Shown here piece after piece: positions 35,510-49,300 of a stretch of DNA of 64,000 nt. The stretch lies in the NCBI GenBank assembly GCA_027625915.1, contig JANTQA010000032.1, forward strand, positions 11,548,001-11,612,000. The letters run 5' to 3'. The notes below the pieces were generated by a model that was not told the DNA's origin, did not search any database, and was given only the letters and a program-made list of their open reading frames with translations. The translations under genes were made by a program, and so were the position numbers. Numbering within the stretch: position 1 is the first letter of the stretch; each line of letters begins with the position of its first letter. The DNA comes from Anaeramoeba flamelloides. Lineage: Eukaryota; Metamonada; Anaeramoebidae.

Positions 35510-35904
35510 TTTTGTAAAACAAGTGAGTATTTTTTAAAAAAAAAGAGAAAGAAAAAACAATTTTATAGGTTAGTTTTTCTAAAAAAGTTAGTGTGGGAAA
35601 AAAATATTTACATTAAAATAAAACGAATATCGCAAAAAGTAAAAAAAAATGAAATCTTGATCTACTTGAACAAGACAAGAATAGCACAAAAATTGTAGTC
35701 ACTTTTTTTCCTTAGCAACACTTTGTTTTTTTGAAATTGTTCCAAATTTTGAAGGTAATCACAAGATCACAATGCAACAACTTTCAATTTAAAAGCTTTT
35801 ACAAGTTAAACTTTTAAAAACATATAATTTAAACAACTTTCCAATTTTTGGTTTTCATAAAAAGAGTTTCAGGTTATTGAAAGTTTCCAAATATTTTTTT
35901 TTTA

Positions 35905-36125
35905 GATAACTTTTCAAAAATTTCAATTAAATTCAAAATGTTATCTTTTGTTAATTATTATTTCTAACCCTTTTTTTGGCTTACAAAAGTTTGTATCAAG
36001 TATTTGAAATTTGAAAAAATACGAAAGAATATCAGAGACTGAAATCTTGCAGACTGTCAGTCTGAAAGTTCGAAAAAGTCTTGAAAGTATTTGTATGGAT
36101 TGTGCTATTCTTGTCGTGAATGATT
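35905..36125. repeat. Dispersed repeat K, copy 1
   Basis: Contains GGCTTACAAAAGTTTGTATC, AAAGAATATCAGAGACTGAA and GCAGACTGTCAGT. The reverse complement of this stretch appears at 58735-58945, diverged. Element type unknown. Confidence 0.55.
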
Positions 36126-37054
36126 TCTCTTTAATTGTAAAGCTTTGTTTTGATGGTAAGAATAGTTGTACGAGCGAACAGTTTCTAAAAAGTGTGACCA
36201 GAAGAAAGTCAGTGAATTTTTTATTTGTAACTTCAAAATCACATATTTTTCACTGAAATAAAAGTTTTTTTGATTTATTTAAGAGAACTTTGATCTTGAG
36301 GTGGTTAGAAGAGAAAACTTCTTTTAGTATTCAATTGGAAAAATAAGTGAAGTTATTTGGTGACTCTGAGTATCAAAGTTGAACGAATTCTTATTAAAGT
36401 TAAAGAAGAATTTCTTCAGAAATAATAAAACAATACTAGTTTTTTGGGGTTAGCATCAAAAAAAGCCAGTAATTTCATATCCCATTTTCAGTTTATTAAG
36501 TTTTGATTCAGAGAGGTTTTTTTTTTATTATTTTTTGAACATTAAAAAATTATATCATCGAAAGCTTAGAGAAAAGTTAGCATTTCAAAACCTTTTGCTT
36601 TGTTACTATGAATTAATCTTTTGTTTTAAAAAAGTCACTTTATTAGATCCTTACAAAATATAATTTATCTTAAAACAACAGAATTATTTTTTTTTTAGGT
36701 TTTTCGTTATTTTCAAGTAATCTTCACTGAAACCAATCATAATTTTATCCCCACTTTTTTTTTCCAGTACTCCAAAACAGATTATATTTCATTTCTTTCA
36801 AAATATAGTAACCAATAATGGGAACAAAATAATACATGGGAAGATTAAACTGTTTTCAATAAAAAGCCCAACTTTGGAGTACCATTTTAAACTTTAAGAA
36901 TTCTCATTGTTAAAACACTGTATATATATATATATATTTTCTAATTGATATCTTTATTTTTCAGAAATTTAGAACCATAAAAAGTTTCTATTTAGAAAAT
37001 TTCAATTATTCTAGAGCGGATTAGATATTAGTCTACTCATTAAAAACTTCAGCA

Positions 37055-37284
37055 CTGTTAATTGCAAAATAAAAAGATCAAAATTTTCATTCAGATTTTT
37101 AAAAAATGATACACTTTTCAAGAATTAAAATCAATCATCAAAGACTCCAATTCTAAAAGAGGAAATTAATAATTTAATCTGATTTTAGACAATTAAAAAA
37201 ATTTAAAGTTTCAATGACTAATTAAAATATTTTTTTTTGGAAAGCTTAATTAAAATATTGTTCAATTAATTAAGCAATAAATAG
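37055..37284. mobile_element. MITE family B, copy B3
   Basis: CTGTTAATTGCAAAATAAAA at the left and GCAATAAATAG-TA at the right, with inverted CAAAATTTTCATTC arms and the typical CCAATTCTAAAAGAGGAAAT centre. 230 bp. Confidence 0.65.
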
Positions 37285-37286
37285 TA

Positions 37287-37791
37287 CAGTTGTTAAAAAA
37301 AGTTGTTCCAAACCAAAAAGTGGGCACTTTTTTTTTTTTTTTTTTGAAAAATAGAAATTTAAGGACATCTACACCTAAGAAATTCACAACAGACAAAACA
37401 AATGCCAACCATTTATTATTTTTTAAAGCATACAATCTGGCATTCAGGAATTAAAATAGTTTTTTTTTTATGCTTTTCAATAAAAAAAAACTATATGACT
37501 TTTATCAAACTTTGAACCCTTTCAAACTTTCAAACATTCCCAGCCAATTAATAAAACTATTAAGACATTAAAAGGCGAAAATTAAACTCAATTCCAAAAA
37601 ATGGGACATAAAAAAAAATTACATTAATAAAAATATACCCCAAAATACATTATACTTAAACATTAAAATAATAAAAGACCCGAAAATATTTAATTAATAC
37701 TATTTATATATTTAAAAGTAAATTTAAAATTCAATTCGAAAAAGAAAAAAAAAAAATAAAAAAAAGTGTGCCCCTATTTTTGGAACACGGT
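37287..37791. mobile_element. Possible Tc1/mariner-like foldback with GTTCCAAA...GGGCAC ends
   Basis: After a TA the sequence reads CAGTTGTTAAAAAAAGTTGTTCCAAACC...GTGGGCAC. Near 37768-37791 stands GTGTGCCCCTATTTTTGGAACACGG, an imperfect inverse. Similar words occur at 39709. No transposase frame is visible between them. Ends are uncertain. Confidence 0.4.
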
Positions 37792-38736
37792 TACCCAAAA
37801 ATCCATTTTTATTGAGAGAAAAATTAATAAAAACTATTAATAGATTCAGCTTGTCTTTTGATAACTAAATCTATCCTTTTAAATATAGAGTTTACTAATT
37901 TTCTTAGGTTTCCCAACTCAAAGTATTTCATACATTAGTGAAAATTTTAAAAATTCTTCTTCTTTTTTTGGTTTCAATTTTTCAGTTTAGTATCCATAAA
38001 CTACCAATTGGATTTAAATCTGTGGAATTGGGGGTCAAGGGTCCAGAACATTACATCCACAGTTTAAGTAAGTTTGAGTTTTTTTTTGAAGTATGTGGAC
38101 AAGCTCCATCCTTTTGGACAATCCATTTCAACTCACCATATTCTGAATTAGCGAGTTGAATTACATTTGATTTTTTTGATAATATCATTAATAATACATT
38201 CAGTATTCACACTTCCATTAATGATAATAAGGTCTGTTTGTAGGCAATGTGCTCTAGCACCCCATATCATGATTTTTTTTCAAAAAAATTTTTCTCGATA
38301 AAAAAAGAATCTTTTTTCTTTTTGCGAGAAAAAAAAAAAATTTTTTTTGTGATCAGAATGAAATCTTTTAAATTTCATTTTAAAGTGATTTTGAGATTTT
38401 CGAAAAGTTTTGAAAAAAAAAAAGAATCCAAAAAAAATCAAAAAAATTATTGAAAATCAAAAATCAAAAAATAATGAAAAAAAAATGATAAATAATTAAC
38501 TTTAAAATTATTTACATTGATTGTTAATATCTAATGTTTCTATTTAAGAGTCAAATATCACTTTTCTTAGAATTAAATTGATTTTGAAGGTGTACCCCAA
38601 TTCTGGGAATTGATTTTATTCAAAAACAATAGTTTTTTTTGTAATGTTTTCTTTTTTATATTTTCTTCTTGTTAAAAAGATCGAAAAAGTGTTTTAAAAC
38701 ACAGATACGATACGAAACCCTAATTCAAACTTTATA

Positions 38737-38968
38737 CTAGTTGTTGCTTAATTAATTGAACAATATTTTTATTCACCTTTCCAAAAAAAAATCTAATAAA
38801 TCATGTAAACTTTACATTTTTTTATTGACTAAACTCAGCTTGTATTATTAATTTCTTCTTTTAGAATTGGAGTCTTTGATGATTGATTTTAATTCTTGAA
38901 AATTGTTTGATTTTTTAGAAATCAGAATGAAAATTTTGATCTTTTTTTTTTTTTTTTGCAATTGACAG
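38737..38968. mobile_element. MITE family B, copy B4
   Basis: Reverse orientation copy ending GCAATTGACAG-TA, with the central TTAGAATTGGAGTCTTTGATG typical of the family. 232 bp, TA on both sides. Confidence 0.6.
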
Positions 38969-38999
38969 TAATACACTTGAATTAACTTTTCGAAAAAAA

Positions 39000-40500
39000 A
39001 AAAAAAACAACCCATTTATTTAATTGTTGAAGAAATACAAAATTAGAATTAAGAAATATTCGATATTTGGAATGAATTCAATTGTTTATAATTTATAATA
39101 CTAAAATAACAAAAAATAAATAATTATCAATACTAATGAATTATCTCTACGTTAAAAATTTTCAAGAGGGAAGGTAAAACAAAAAAATACATTGATAATT
39201 GTTTTTAATTTCTATTAAAAATTATCAATTGATCGAATGATTAGATATCAACAACTATTTTTATTAGAGTTTATATATTTGGAATAACCAGACTTTAACT
39301 TTATACCAATTTTTCAAAAAAGCCATTTTGATCCAATAAAATAAAGTTTGTAATACAAAAAATAAAATGTAAACAAACACTATAAAATGAAAAAATGATT
39401 TCCATATTTTAGAAAAATCAAAATTATTTGCAATTTTCTGAAATCAGATTATTGTGATTCATTTTACTGTTTTAACTGTGTCGAATATTTTGAATTTTAA
39501 TTAAGTTTATATGTCAAATTTCAAAATTAGGAGCAAACTTTTTTATAATTATTTTTTCTTTTTTCATTTGACTTTCAAAAAATACAATGATTATACAACA
39601 TTTTTATTTATTAATCTATATTGGCTATTTTCTGTAAAAATTTTAGTAAAATACCTTATTATTCAAAAAAAAAAACACAATTAAACTAATTTTTTTTCTG
39701 ATGAAAAATCTACCCCTATTTTTGGAATTAAGCTTATATTAGATATTCATTTCACTTGGTATTTCGTAAAGATTTATTACATATGCAATCAAATTGAATT
39801 GTTTTATAATAAAAAAAATAGCATACTTAATGGTAACCGTTCAGTTTTTTTTCTTTTAGGACAATGATTGTGCTCTAGGGTGTATTTCTGAGAACTTGGT
39901 CTATAGTATTAATTTTTGAAAATAAGAAAAATATATAAACAAAAACAAAATTTGTGAAAAAAAATTTTTTTTTTGTTTCTTCAATAAAAGATTATAACCC
40001 CTTAAACTATATACAAATGTTTGTTATTAGTTCTTAATCTAAAAAATAATTGGTTACCCATGCCCTTGTGGGGTTAGATATGGTAAATCAATTATTAGAT
40101 TTTTTTTATTTTAAAAAATTTTTTATAAGATATCTCTGACGTAATCCCCCTAATAATTTTTTTATAAAAATTTCATTAAAATAAAAGTATTTTGAACGAG
40201 TTTCATAATAATTATAGAGAGATTAACCCCAAAAGAATCATTTTTAAATTCTACATTTAATGTTTTTTTCTCGAAATATATCATTCATTTTTACTAGTAG
40301 ATGACAATTTGAAAATTAGATACATTGTCACAAAAATATGACCAATAATATACTAAATACTACAATTTCAATCAATTTACAAATAACTTATACATTTCTT
40401 AATAAAATTGTTTACATTCCATATTTTTTTATTTTTAATTTAAAATATGAACTTTTTTTAATTAAAACTTGATAAAAAAAAATCTAGATATCTGTTGGAC
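39000..40500. repeat. Long dispersed repeat M, copy 1
   Basis: Several blocks are collinear with about 49900-51340: TAATTATCAATAC...GTTAAAAATTTTCAAGAG, then TTAGATATCAACAACTATTTTTATT, AAAATGAAAAAATGATTT, and TAAAATATGAACTTTTTTTA. The second copy has an extra stretch. Heavily diverged and without readable protein, so probably an old element. Confidence 0.45.
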
Positions 40501-41880
40501 TGGATGATTATCATCCAATAAATTGAAGTTATTAAATTAAATGAACAAAGATAAAACTTCAGATGAAGATTTTCGTTGAAAAAAAAAAAAATCAACAAAT
40601 ATAATTTACTAAAGTTATAAGAAAGGTAAAGTAAAATTCAAAATTTTTAATCCAGATTAAAGGGTTTAAAGAATCAAAATAATCTAATTTCATTCAAATT
40701 GCAAATAATACTTATTTTTTCTAAAATTTGAAAATAATTTTTTCATCTTTTAGTTTTTTGTTTTCATTTAATTTTTTGAATGACACAACTTGTTACTTTT
40801 GATCAAAAAATTTTTCGAAAAAGTTGATATTATGTTAAAGTTGAGTTGTTCGAAATCCAAGAATCCAAATAAAACCAGTCAATGGTATCTATCCTTTGAT
40901 GGATCAACATTCCTAATAGAATTCCAACAAATTTAAAGAAGCCGATCAATGCTTTTTTTTGTTTTGCCCATCTCTAAAATTTACAACACATCCATAGTTT
41001 ACCGAGTATTGATAATTATTTATTTTTTTGTTTTGTGGGTATTGTGATTTATATCCAAATGTTAACATTTCAATTAATAAATGGTTCGAATTTAGTATTT
41101 CTCCGAGAATTGATTAAATAAAATTTTTTCTTCACAAATCAAATTTTGGTCTATTAAAAATTTTGAATTAGTGTTTATTTTTTTAAAGATAACATATTTT
41201 TTGTTTCAATTTCAAATGATTATTTTTCCAATAGAATCCATTTTACCTATGAAATTATCTAGAGAGCTTTTTTTTTAATCCTATTTTTTAATCTTTTATC
41301 TTTAATATCCCTAAAAAAAAAAAAAAATGTAAAAGAATTAAAAGTACAATAGTTTCCCACCCAACGATTCTATCATTGCTATGAATTAATGAACAATCTA
41401 AAAAAACAAACCATATATTAATTTGAGTTTTAAAAGATTCTAGAGACTATACTTAGAAAATAATTACTAGAAAAAATATCTACTGTTAAAATCATATTAA
41501 ACTTATCAAAATTTATCTCAAAATACAATTACTTAAAATCCATAAAAGTCCTAAAAATATCATTTCAAAACTGGGTTTGTGAAGAAGTTTGGATTTTTAC
41601 ATCACACAGTTCTTTAAATATTTCTGAACTTGAAATAAAAAATTTCATTTATTAATTGGACTATGACAGTAAATTTCAAAAAAAAAATGAAAATTCTGTA
41701 AGTGGAACAACTAAGTTTTCATTAAAAAATTGGTTTCAAAATGAAAAAAAACCATTTAAAAATTAAATAATCATTACTCCAAATATTTTATAATTTTGAA
41801 TAGGTTATACACCACTGTCGACATTTAACACTCTTATTGAAAAAAAAAAACAATTTTTTTAACAAATTCTAAAAAAAGAA

Positions 41881-41902
41881 TATATATATATATATATATA
41901 TA
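41881..41902. repeat. TA microsatellite
   Basis: About eleven TA units in uninterrupted alternation. Confidence 0.8.
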
Positions 41903-43358
41903 TCACAACATAATATTGGTGTTATCATCTTATTTACTTCACCTTGATTAGGGGATTGATCTAGGTTTTTTTGAAAAATAAAAAAATTACAAAAAAAGTC
42001 GATTCTCAACATTTATTACTTTTCAAATATTCTATTGATTTGTAATTGGCTTAGAATTGATGAAAATCCAATACACTTTTATTAAATAGACATTTTAGTC
42101 AAAGATTTTTTCATGATATGCAAAAAAAAAATATTCTCACAAAATAGAAATCTTTTGATTCTTTTGTTTTATTGTTATCGAAGAAATAATTTCCTATCAA
42201 GTTTGGATTTTTTTTTATAGATTTAAAATATTTGTTTTGTTTTTAAGTCATATCATTCATAAATTGGTATTAAAAACCAATAGGGGATGCTAATAATAAT
42301 TTAACCACATGACCCAGTGTATTTTGTAATATTCAAAAGTATATTTCCAAAAAAAAAATTAAACACATTTGTAATAACAAAATGATCTACCATCAAATTC
42401 AACAAAAAAATGAACAATATGATAAGTTTCCAAATCATTTTTTTAAACAATAAAACACATTTATTTCGTTATTTTTTCTTAAGGAATTTTTAACAAGATT
42501 AAACATCCATGGAAAAAAAATCTTATAAGATCAAAAAGAAAAAAATAAATTTATTTATAAGGAACGAATAACTACCTATTTCATGATCAAAAAGAAAAAA
42601 ATAACTAACAATCTTTAAATCTAAAAATGATCATATAAAATTGAGATCAGAAACTTTTATATCATTTCTTTTCAAGTTAATATCTTCCAAACAAATTGAA
42701 TTATTATGTGGAATCAATTTATGATAAATAACAATTTTAGAGATTAAATAACAATATATATTGGGATTAGGTTTAATCAGGATACTTTTAAAATAAATTT
42801 GCCTTACTTTGTTAAGAAATAGTTTAGTTGTTTTTGTTAATGAAAATATGATATTTTTCGCTTATCTTGTATTTTTTTAAAAAAAATGATTAAAACATTT
42901 TGTAAAGAAGAATGTAATAATATTAAAAAAAACATAATATTTATTTTGAGATAAATAAAAATAAAATAAAAATCTAAGAAAAAAAATAAAAAACAAAGTA
43001 GAACAATATTAAAAACAAAAAACATTTAAAAAAAATTGACAATCAAAAAATTCAAATATATAAAAATGTGTTGGGTAATTTGAAGAAAAAAAAAAAATAA
43101 GAGAATATCATATAGTATAATATAGTATAGTATAATATAAGATAAGATAATAGAAATAAAATCTATTAATTTATTGAAAATTAAACAAATAAATTAAGAA
43201 TGCTTGAAAAGAAATATATATTTAAAATCAAATCCTAAATCTAATTTATAAATATCTCTTATCAATACGATAAAAAAAATTAAAATAATATAAAATAAAA
43301 AATAAAAAAAAAAAAAAAAAACAATCAAACAGCATGGAATTATTAGAACAATTATTAA

Positions 43359-46300
43359 TTACTTAAATCTACCAAATTTATATTTTTTTAAGACCTTACC
43401 TAACAATTCTAACCAAGGAATTAATTCTGTGAGATAACCATTTTTGTCCTCTCTATCGCCCAGCCCGATACTGATTACTTCCTTGGCACCGAGTTCGATT
43501 AATTTCTGATTCAATCGTTTTGCGCTATTATTGAATCTAGTATATTGCTTTGACCCTAACCCAAAAACGGCAACTTTTAAGTTTTTTAAAGAGTTTGGAG
43601 GCAATGATTTTAATTTTTTCCAAAACTTTGAAGCATTTTCGGGGAAATTTCCATCCCAAAAAGTGGATGTAACAAATACCACCAATCTTTCCAATTGTAA
43701 ATTAATTGGAGGGCCAAATTCATTCATTTCCATTAATCTAATTTTATGCTTTTGTGAATCAGCATAATGAGAGATCTTTATTGCCGCCTTTTCAGCCGTG
43801 CCGGTTTGTGAGCCATAGAGTATCAAAAAGGAATTCTTTATGGTAAATTCTAAATCTGATTTCGATCTTGGTATTTTGGTTAGTTTTTTATTTAAAAGAA
43901 ATTTGTTTCTGTTTTTGCTTTTATTTTTGATTTTTTCCATTTTTTTATGATTACTTTTTATTATTTGTTTTTGATAGCTTGTATGCAAATATTTTCGACT
44001 TAATTTTGAATTCGGCGTTTTAAAAATATTTTTATATAAGGTTTGGATCACAGGATTATCATGCGCGGTTTTGATTTTCATCGTTTTTTCTCTTTTGTAT
44101 AAGGATTTTTTCCTAATGGGCACAATATTTAATTCTGATCGTGGTTGCCCACCCCCGCCAATGCACCCACCTGGGCAGGCCATTACTTCAATGAAATGTG
44201 CTTTATAATTCCCCTTTTTAATTTGCTTTAACAATTTTTGGATTGTTTTGCCACCAGAAACCGCGGCTATTTTGATGGTTAATTTATCATTAATTTGAAC
44301 AGTTGTTTCTTTAATATTTATATTTTTTCTTAATGGCTTTGAAAATGACTCATCTAATTTTATATTGTTTAAAATTTTTGTTTTATGATTTATAATTTTG
44401 TTGGATTTATGATTTATATTTTTATCTTTATTCCCATTCTCATTACCATTCCCATTCCCATTACCATTCACCCGCCCATTTTTCGATTTCTTCAATTTTT
44501 TCGATTTTTTCTGATCAGTATTTAAGTTAATAGTTCTCTCAGTTTTCTTGAAAGTTCCATTATTATAAATACTAAAGGCAGTTTTGATAGCAGATTCCAT
44601 AACCCCGCCCGACGAAGAAAATAATGAACCTGATGAACTTGAAACTGAAAAGGGCTTATCAAATGAACGCTCTGTTAGTTCAGAAAAAATATTTTTTTGT
44701 CTATTAATCAATCTCCCGATTTCTCGAACAGTTAAACTCAAATCGATATCTTTCACTCCCGTCTCAGGGTTTATAAATTCCTCTCTTAATAATTCTTGCT
44801 TTTTGGAAGTGCACGGAACAATAGTGACACAAAAGATATCCTTTGGCTTTTTTCTTACAGTTTTTGAATAAATGTTTTTAATAACCGATCCAAACATCTG
44901 TTGTGGTGATCGGCAAGTAGATATATTTGGAATAAATTCCGGGAATTTCTTTTCAACCAAATTGATCCAGGATGGACAGCAGGAAGTAAACATTGGGAAT
45001 TTGCTTTTTGGATCGGTTAATCTTTCAACTAATTCATTAGCTTCTTCGACAATAGTTAAATCCGCAAAAAATTGTAAATCAAATATTTTATGAAACCCTA
45101 ATAACTTTAATAAATGCACACATTGCCCAGTTGTTAATTCTCCTGGTTCTTGTCCAAATAATTCTGACATACTAATTCTCGCAGATGGCGCTAACGCAAC
45201 CACAATTAATTTTTTATTTTCTTCTAAAATTTTGATAAATTTTTTTGTTTGATCAATTTCTTGTAAGGCGCCAGATGGGCAATATAACGTACATTGCCCA
45301 CACGCTATACATTCACTATCTTTTAAAAAGGTATTGCGAGTATTGATAGAAGATATTAATTTGTCAGAATTTGTTGATTTATATCCAAAAATATCTAATC
45401 CTGTTTTATATATTTATTTATGAATATGTTTATGAGTATTAATATTAATTATTTTATAAAGTTATTTTTGTAAAAGTGAATTTTAAAAAAGAAAAAAAAA
45501 AAAAACAATTATATAAGTGAGATAATGATTATGGTTGGGTTAAATTTTGATATAATTTACAAACCTTGCAATCCTTTACATACTCTAAGGCAACGGGTAC
45601 AATCAATACATTGGGACATATTTACAGAAATTGCATTATTTGATTCATCTTTAAACCTTTTTTTAGTTTTTTCAATTAATTTATCTAAAGAAGTTAATTC
45701 TTGGTATATTCCAAGAGATTGATTTTTTGATTTATAATTATTATCATCATCATCATCATTTTTTTCATTTTCATAATCTTTGTCATCATCATCATCATCA
45801 TTATTATTATTATTATTTTTTTTTTTATTTTTTTTGTTTAAATTTAGAATATTATTGATTGGTGAATTAAAAATATTATTAATCAAGGAACGGTGGGTTT
45901 GTTTTAATTTTAGATTTGCAATTGAATCCATCAATTGATCCCTAATCTGAGGTGAATCCGTTCGAATATTCATACCATCCCATACTTCTGTAGCACAAGC
46001 GCAAGCGCTTTTAAATTCACCAGTGGTATTTGATTCAATTTCAACAACACAACATTTACAGGAACCAACCGGACCCAAAACGGGATGATAGCAAAGCGAT
46101 GGGATCTCATATTTGTTTTTTCTGCATGCCTGTAAAACATTCCAGTGGGATTTAACTTTAAATTCCTTATCATCTATAATGATTTTGACATATTCCTTTT
46201 CTTTAAATTTTGATCCTAATTCAAAATCTTGATTTCTGCTAAATTCTAATGCTTGCTTTTCCTTTTGAAAAATAATTTTTCGGTTATCTTCCGATCGTTC

Positions 46301-49300
46301 TCGAATGGCAGCGCTTGAGGGCCATCGTAGAATTCTTTTTTCTTCTGCACAGGAAATTGTCATTTGATCATTTGGTATTTGAATCGAAATTACTGTACTT
46401 GAATGGCCTTTGAGAATAGCTCGGCATTTATGATTCTTTAAGGACCAAACCCTAATCAGCCCATCATTCGATCCAGAATATAATAGATCTTCAAAAATTC
46501 TTAATGACCTGACTTTGCCACGGTGACCAGTCAAAAATAATGGATTTTTTTTTGGTTTTGCTAAATTAAAGACACCAATAGTTGAATCCCAGGATCCGGT
46601 ATATAAGAATTTTTTATAGATCTCTAATCTGCCGATAGCATATTTATGTCCATTCAAGATTTGAACACATTCTCGAGTTCTTGGATCCCAGATCCTGACA
46701 GTTTTATCTTGCGATCCTGTATAAATTAAATTTGATTCCTTATCATATTTCATTGTTAAAATCCAATCCTTATGTCCAACAAACTTATGCTCTATTTGTC
46801 CAGTCTATTTAAATTTTGAATTGTTTTTTTTTTTTTTTTTTTTCATATTTTTGTTTGTTATTATTATTTTTTTTTTTTTTTTTTTTTTTTTCATTATTAT
46901 TATTTTTATTTGTTTTGAATAATTTGATACATCTTGTGGAGGTATTTTTAAAATAAAAACCACGGTCCCCAAATTTTAATTGTTATTATTTTAATTGTAC
47001 TTTTCCGTTTATGTGATAATTCTATACTTTTAAAGGGAGATTTTTAAAGTTATCTTTCTAAAAATTTAATTTTTGTGTTATTTGAGAAGAATATTTTGAT
47101 ATCTGAGAAGTGTTTGAAGAATTCTATCAATAAAAAAAAATAAGATGAGTTCATAAAGAAAGTGTTCCAAATTCTATTAATAAATAAGCTATTTTCCAAT
47201 AATTTTAGCTCCTTAATAAATTGAGAAATGTTATTCCAAATTTTTATCTCTTATTTTTTTTTATATAGTAATAAACAAAATAAAATTAAAGACCGCGAGT
47301 ATCAATAGTAATAAGTATTCTCAAGACAATATTTTCTTATTTTAAAAAACACGATTAAAAAATGGGAAATTTTTGGAAAAAAAATATGTTTGTTTTTTCA
47401 TTTTAAAATGGGTTGTAATGATTTGGAAAAGAGTTTATAACCTGAAAGTGTAATATTATGATTTTTTGAAGGTAAAAATTATTCAGTTTTTTTAATACAG
47501 TAATATACATTATTTCATTTGTTATATTAGATTTAAATCCATTCCCAAATGATATTTTTGTTGATGATCGTTTTGGAAATAAAATTGAATTTGAATAATA
47601 ATTCGGAATTTATTTCACTTTGAACATGTATTAATTTAACACATTTTATTTTTATAATCTATTAATTATTTATTTAAAATTTTTGTTGTTTATTTTGGTT
47701 ATTTTATTATAGCCTGTTATTTGTTGTCTTTTATTGTTTTCAATTGTTGAAATTTTAAAATATTTTTTTTCAGTTCAATAATAAGATGACTTTATTTAAA
47801 GATTTGAATTGGTAGTTGATTAAAATCTTTTTAACTTTATTTCTTACAATCTTTTTTCTTTTTGAAAAAGTAAATAAAATAGGGATTATCATCAATATTA
47901 GATTTTTAATTACAAATTGAAAATTTAATGATTAAATTATCTTTTCGCGATATGTGGATTATCGAAAATTTTTTGTTTTTTTGTAATTATTTGTAATTTC
48001 CAAAAATTTTAAAAAATCGTGATAATCTACAAATTTATAGATTTTCATATATATATATATATTAATAGAGTCTAAATAAGTTTTAATTTAACGATGAAGG
48101 TATACCTAATGGATTTGTTATGTATAATAAAAAAAATATTTTCTGTTATTAATGTTTGTTTTCATGATCGTGATCCAGTATTTACATATTATTAAAATAT
48201 TTTTTTTTTCAACTGTTTATTTTTTCAAAATCATTTTTTATCTAACCTCATGATTTTTTTTTTTGGAGCGATAATGGTTGAAGAAGAATTATAGTGATAT
48301 TGTGCAAAGATTGCAGTTCTTCAAAAAGTATGAACCCTATCACAGAATTTTTTTACATATTAGTTTTTTATAGACCTATTTTAAAAAAAATAGTGATTTT
48401 TTTTTTTTTTTAAACGTTTCGTTTGCTTATCTATTCTCTTCTTACTTGAAATTAGTTTTCGATATTTTTTCTAAAGTTTTAAAAAAACAAAAATTAAAAT
48501 CAATATCTTTTTCTCAATTGAAAATTTCCTCTTTTTAGTCCTTTTCTAAATAAGTGAGGTGTTGTTTGTTTGTGTATGTAAAACTAGATGAATATTGTTG
48601 ACATTAGAAATAGGAAGAAAGAGAAAAAGAGAAAAAGAGAATTAAAGATTTATTTTCGAAATTTACTAATAATTATACAAATAAAATTTTACTAACAATT
48701 ATGTTATTTTTGGTACCAATTTCCAATTTGACAGTTGAAAACAAATTTTACATTTAAAAAAAACATTATTTGAATTTTTTTTGTCTTATCATGGGTTTTA
48801 TAGAAGTGAGATAAAAAATAAATGAAAATTAGTGGGTTTTTTAAAGAATTTTTTTTCCCAAATTATTTAATTTTTTCTATTTTAACAGCCTTTTAAAATT
48901 AAAAAATTATGCTTTCAAATGCTTCAAAGAACACAGTTCTTCCAAATGTTGTTTGTAATTTAACAAAGTAATTAGTAAATATTTACCACAAACTTTCCGA
49001 AATCCAATAATTTCACTATAAATAAATACTACACTTCAATATGAACTCTGTAATTTTTTTCTTTTTATAATAAAACAAATAAATAAAAACCAAAAAAAAA
49101 AATCTTTTTTTGGTCAAAAGAATTTATTTTTTATCGTAGAATAGTAGATCATAATTACTGTAGCCAACATATTGTTGACCTTTGTTATCTATATTATGAA
49201 TTCGTTAGGTGATTCAATCCTTAATATTAACAAATTGACTTTTAAAGTTAGTAAACATTAAAAAAATAAATAAATAGTAATGAGTGCTTTATTATTTGGA

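Larger units (their letters stand above)
35410..43358. other. Long intergenic region upstream of UAP56
   Basis: About 7.9 kb, no gene supported. It begins with the poly(A) tract at 35460-35506. Repeat K (35905-36125) recurs inverted at 58735-58945. B3 (37055-37284) abuts a possible Tc1-like foldback (37287-37791), and B4 is at 38737-38968. Repeat M (about 39000-40500) recurs at about 49900-51340. A TA microsatellite lies at 41881-41902 and TAG/TATAATA-type simple sequence at about 43100-43150. The segment 42575-42830 matches 12525-12830. The frame 36011-36256 lies in repeat K and is rejected. Confidence 0.5.

Noticed and set aside
36011-36256. 81-residue plus-strand frame
   Set aside because: Largely inside dispersed repeat K, whose inverted copy at 58735-58945 does not keep the frame.
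37938-38159. 73-residue frame with signal-like start
   Set aside because: No family features and no exon-like continuation found; could be an orphan exon but not supportable.
41080-41110. GGTTCGAATTT resembling a tRNA T-loop
   Set aside because: No matching acceptor, D or anticodon stems could be drawn around it.
45740-45850. Microsatellite in non-coding DNA
   Set aside because: It is in frame within exon 4 of the hydrogenase and encodes Asn/Asp tracts.
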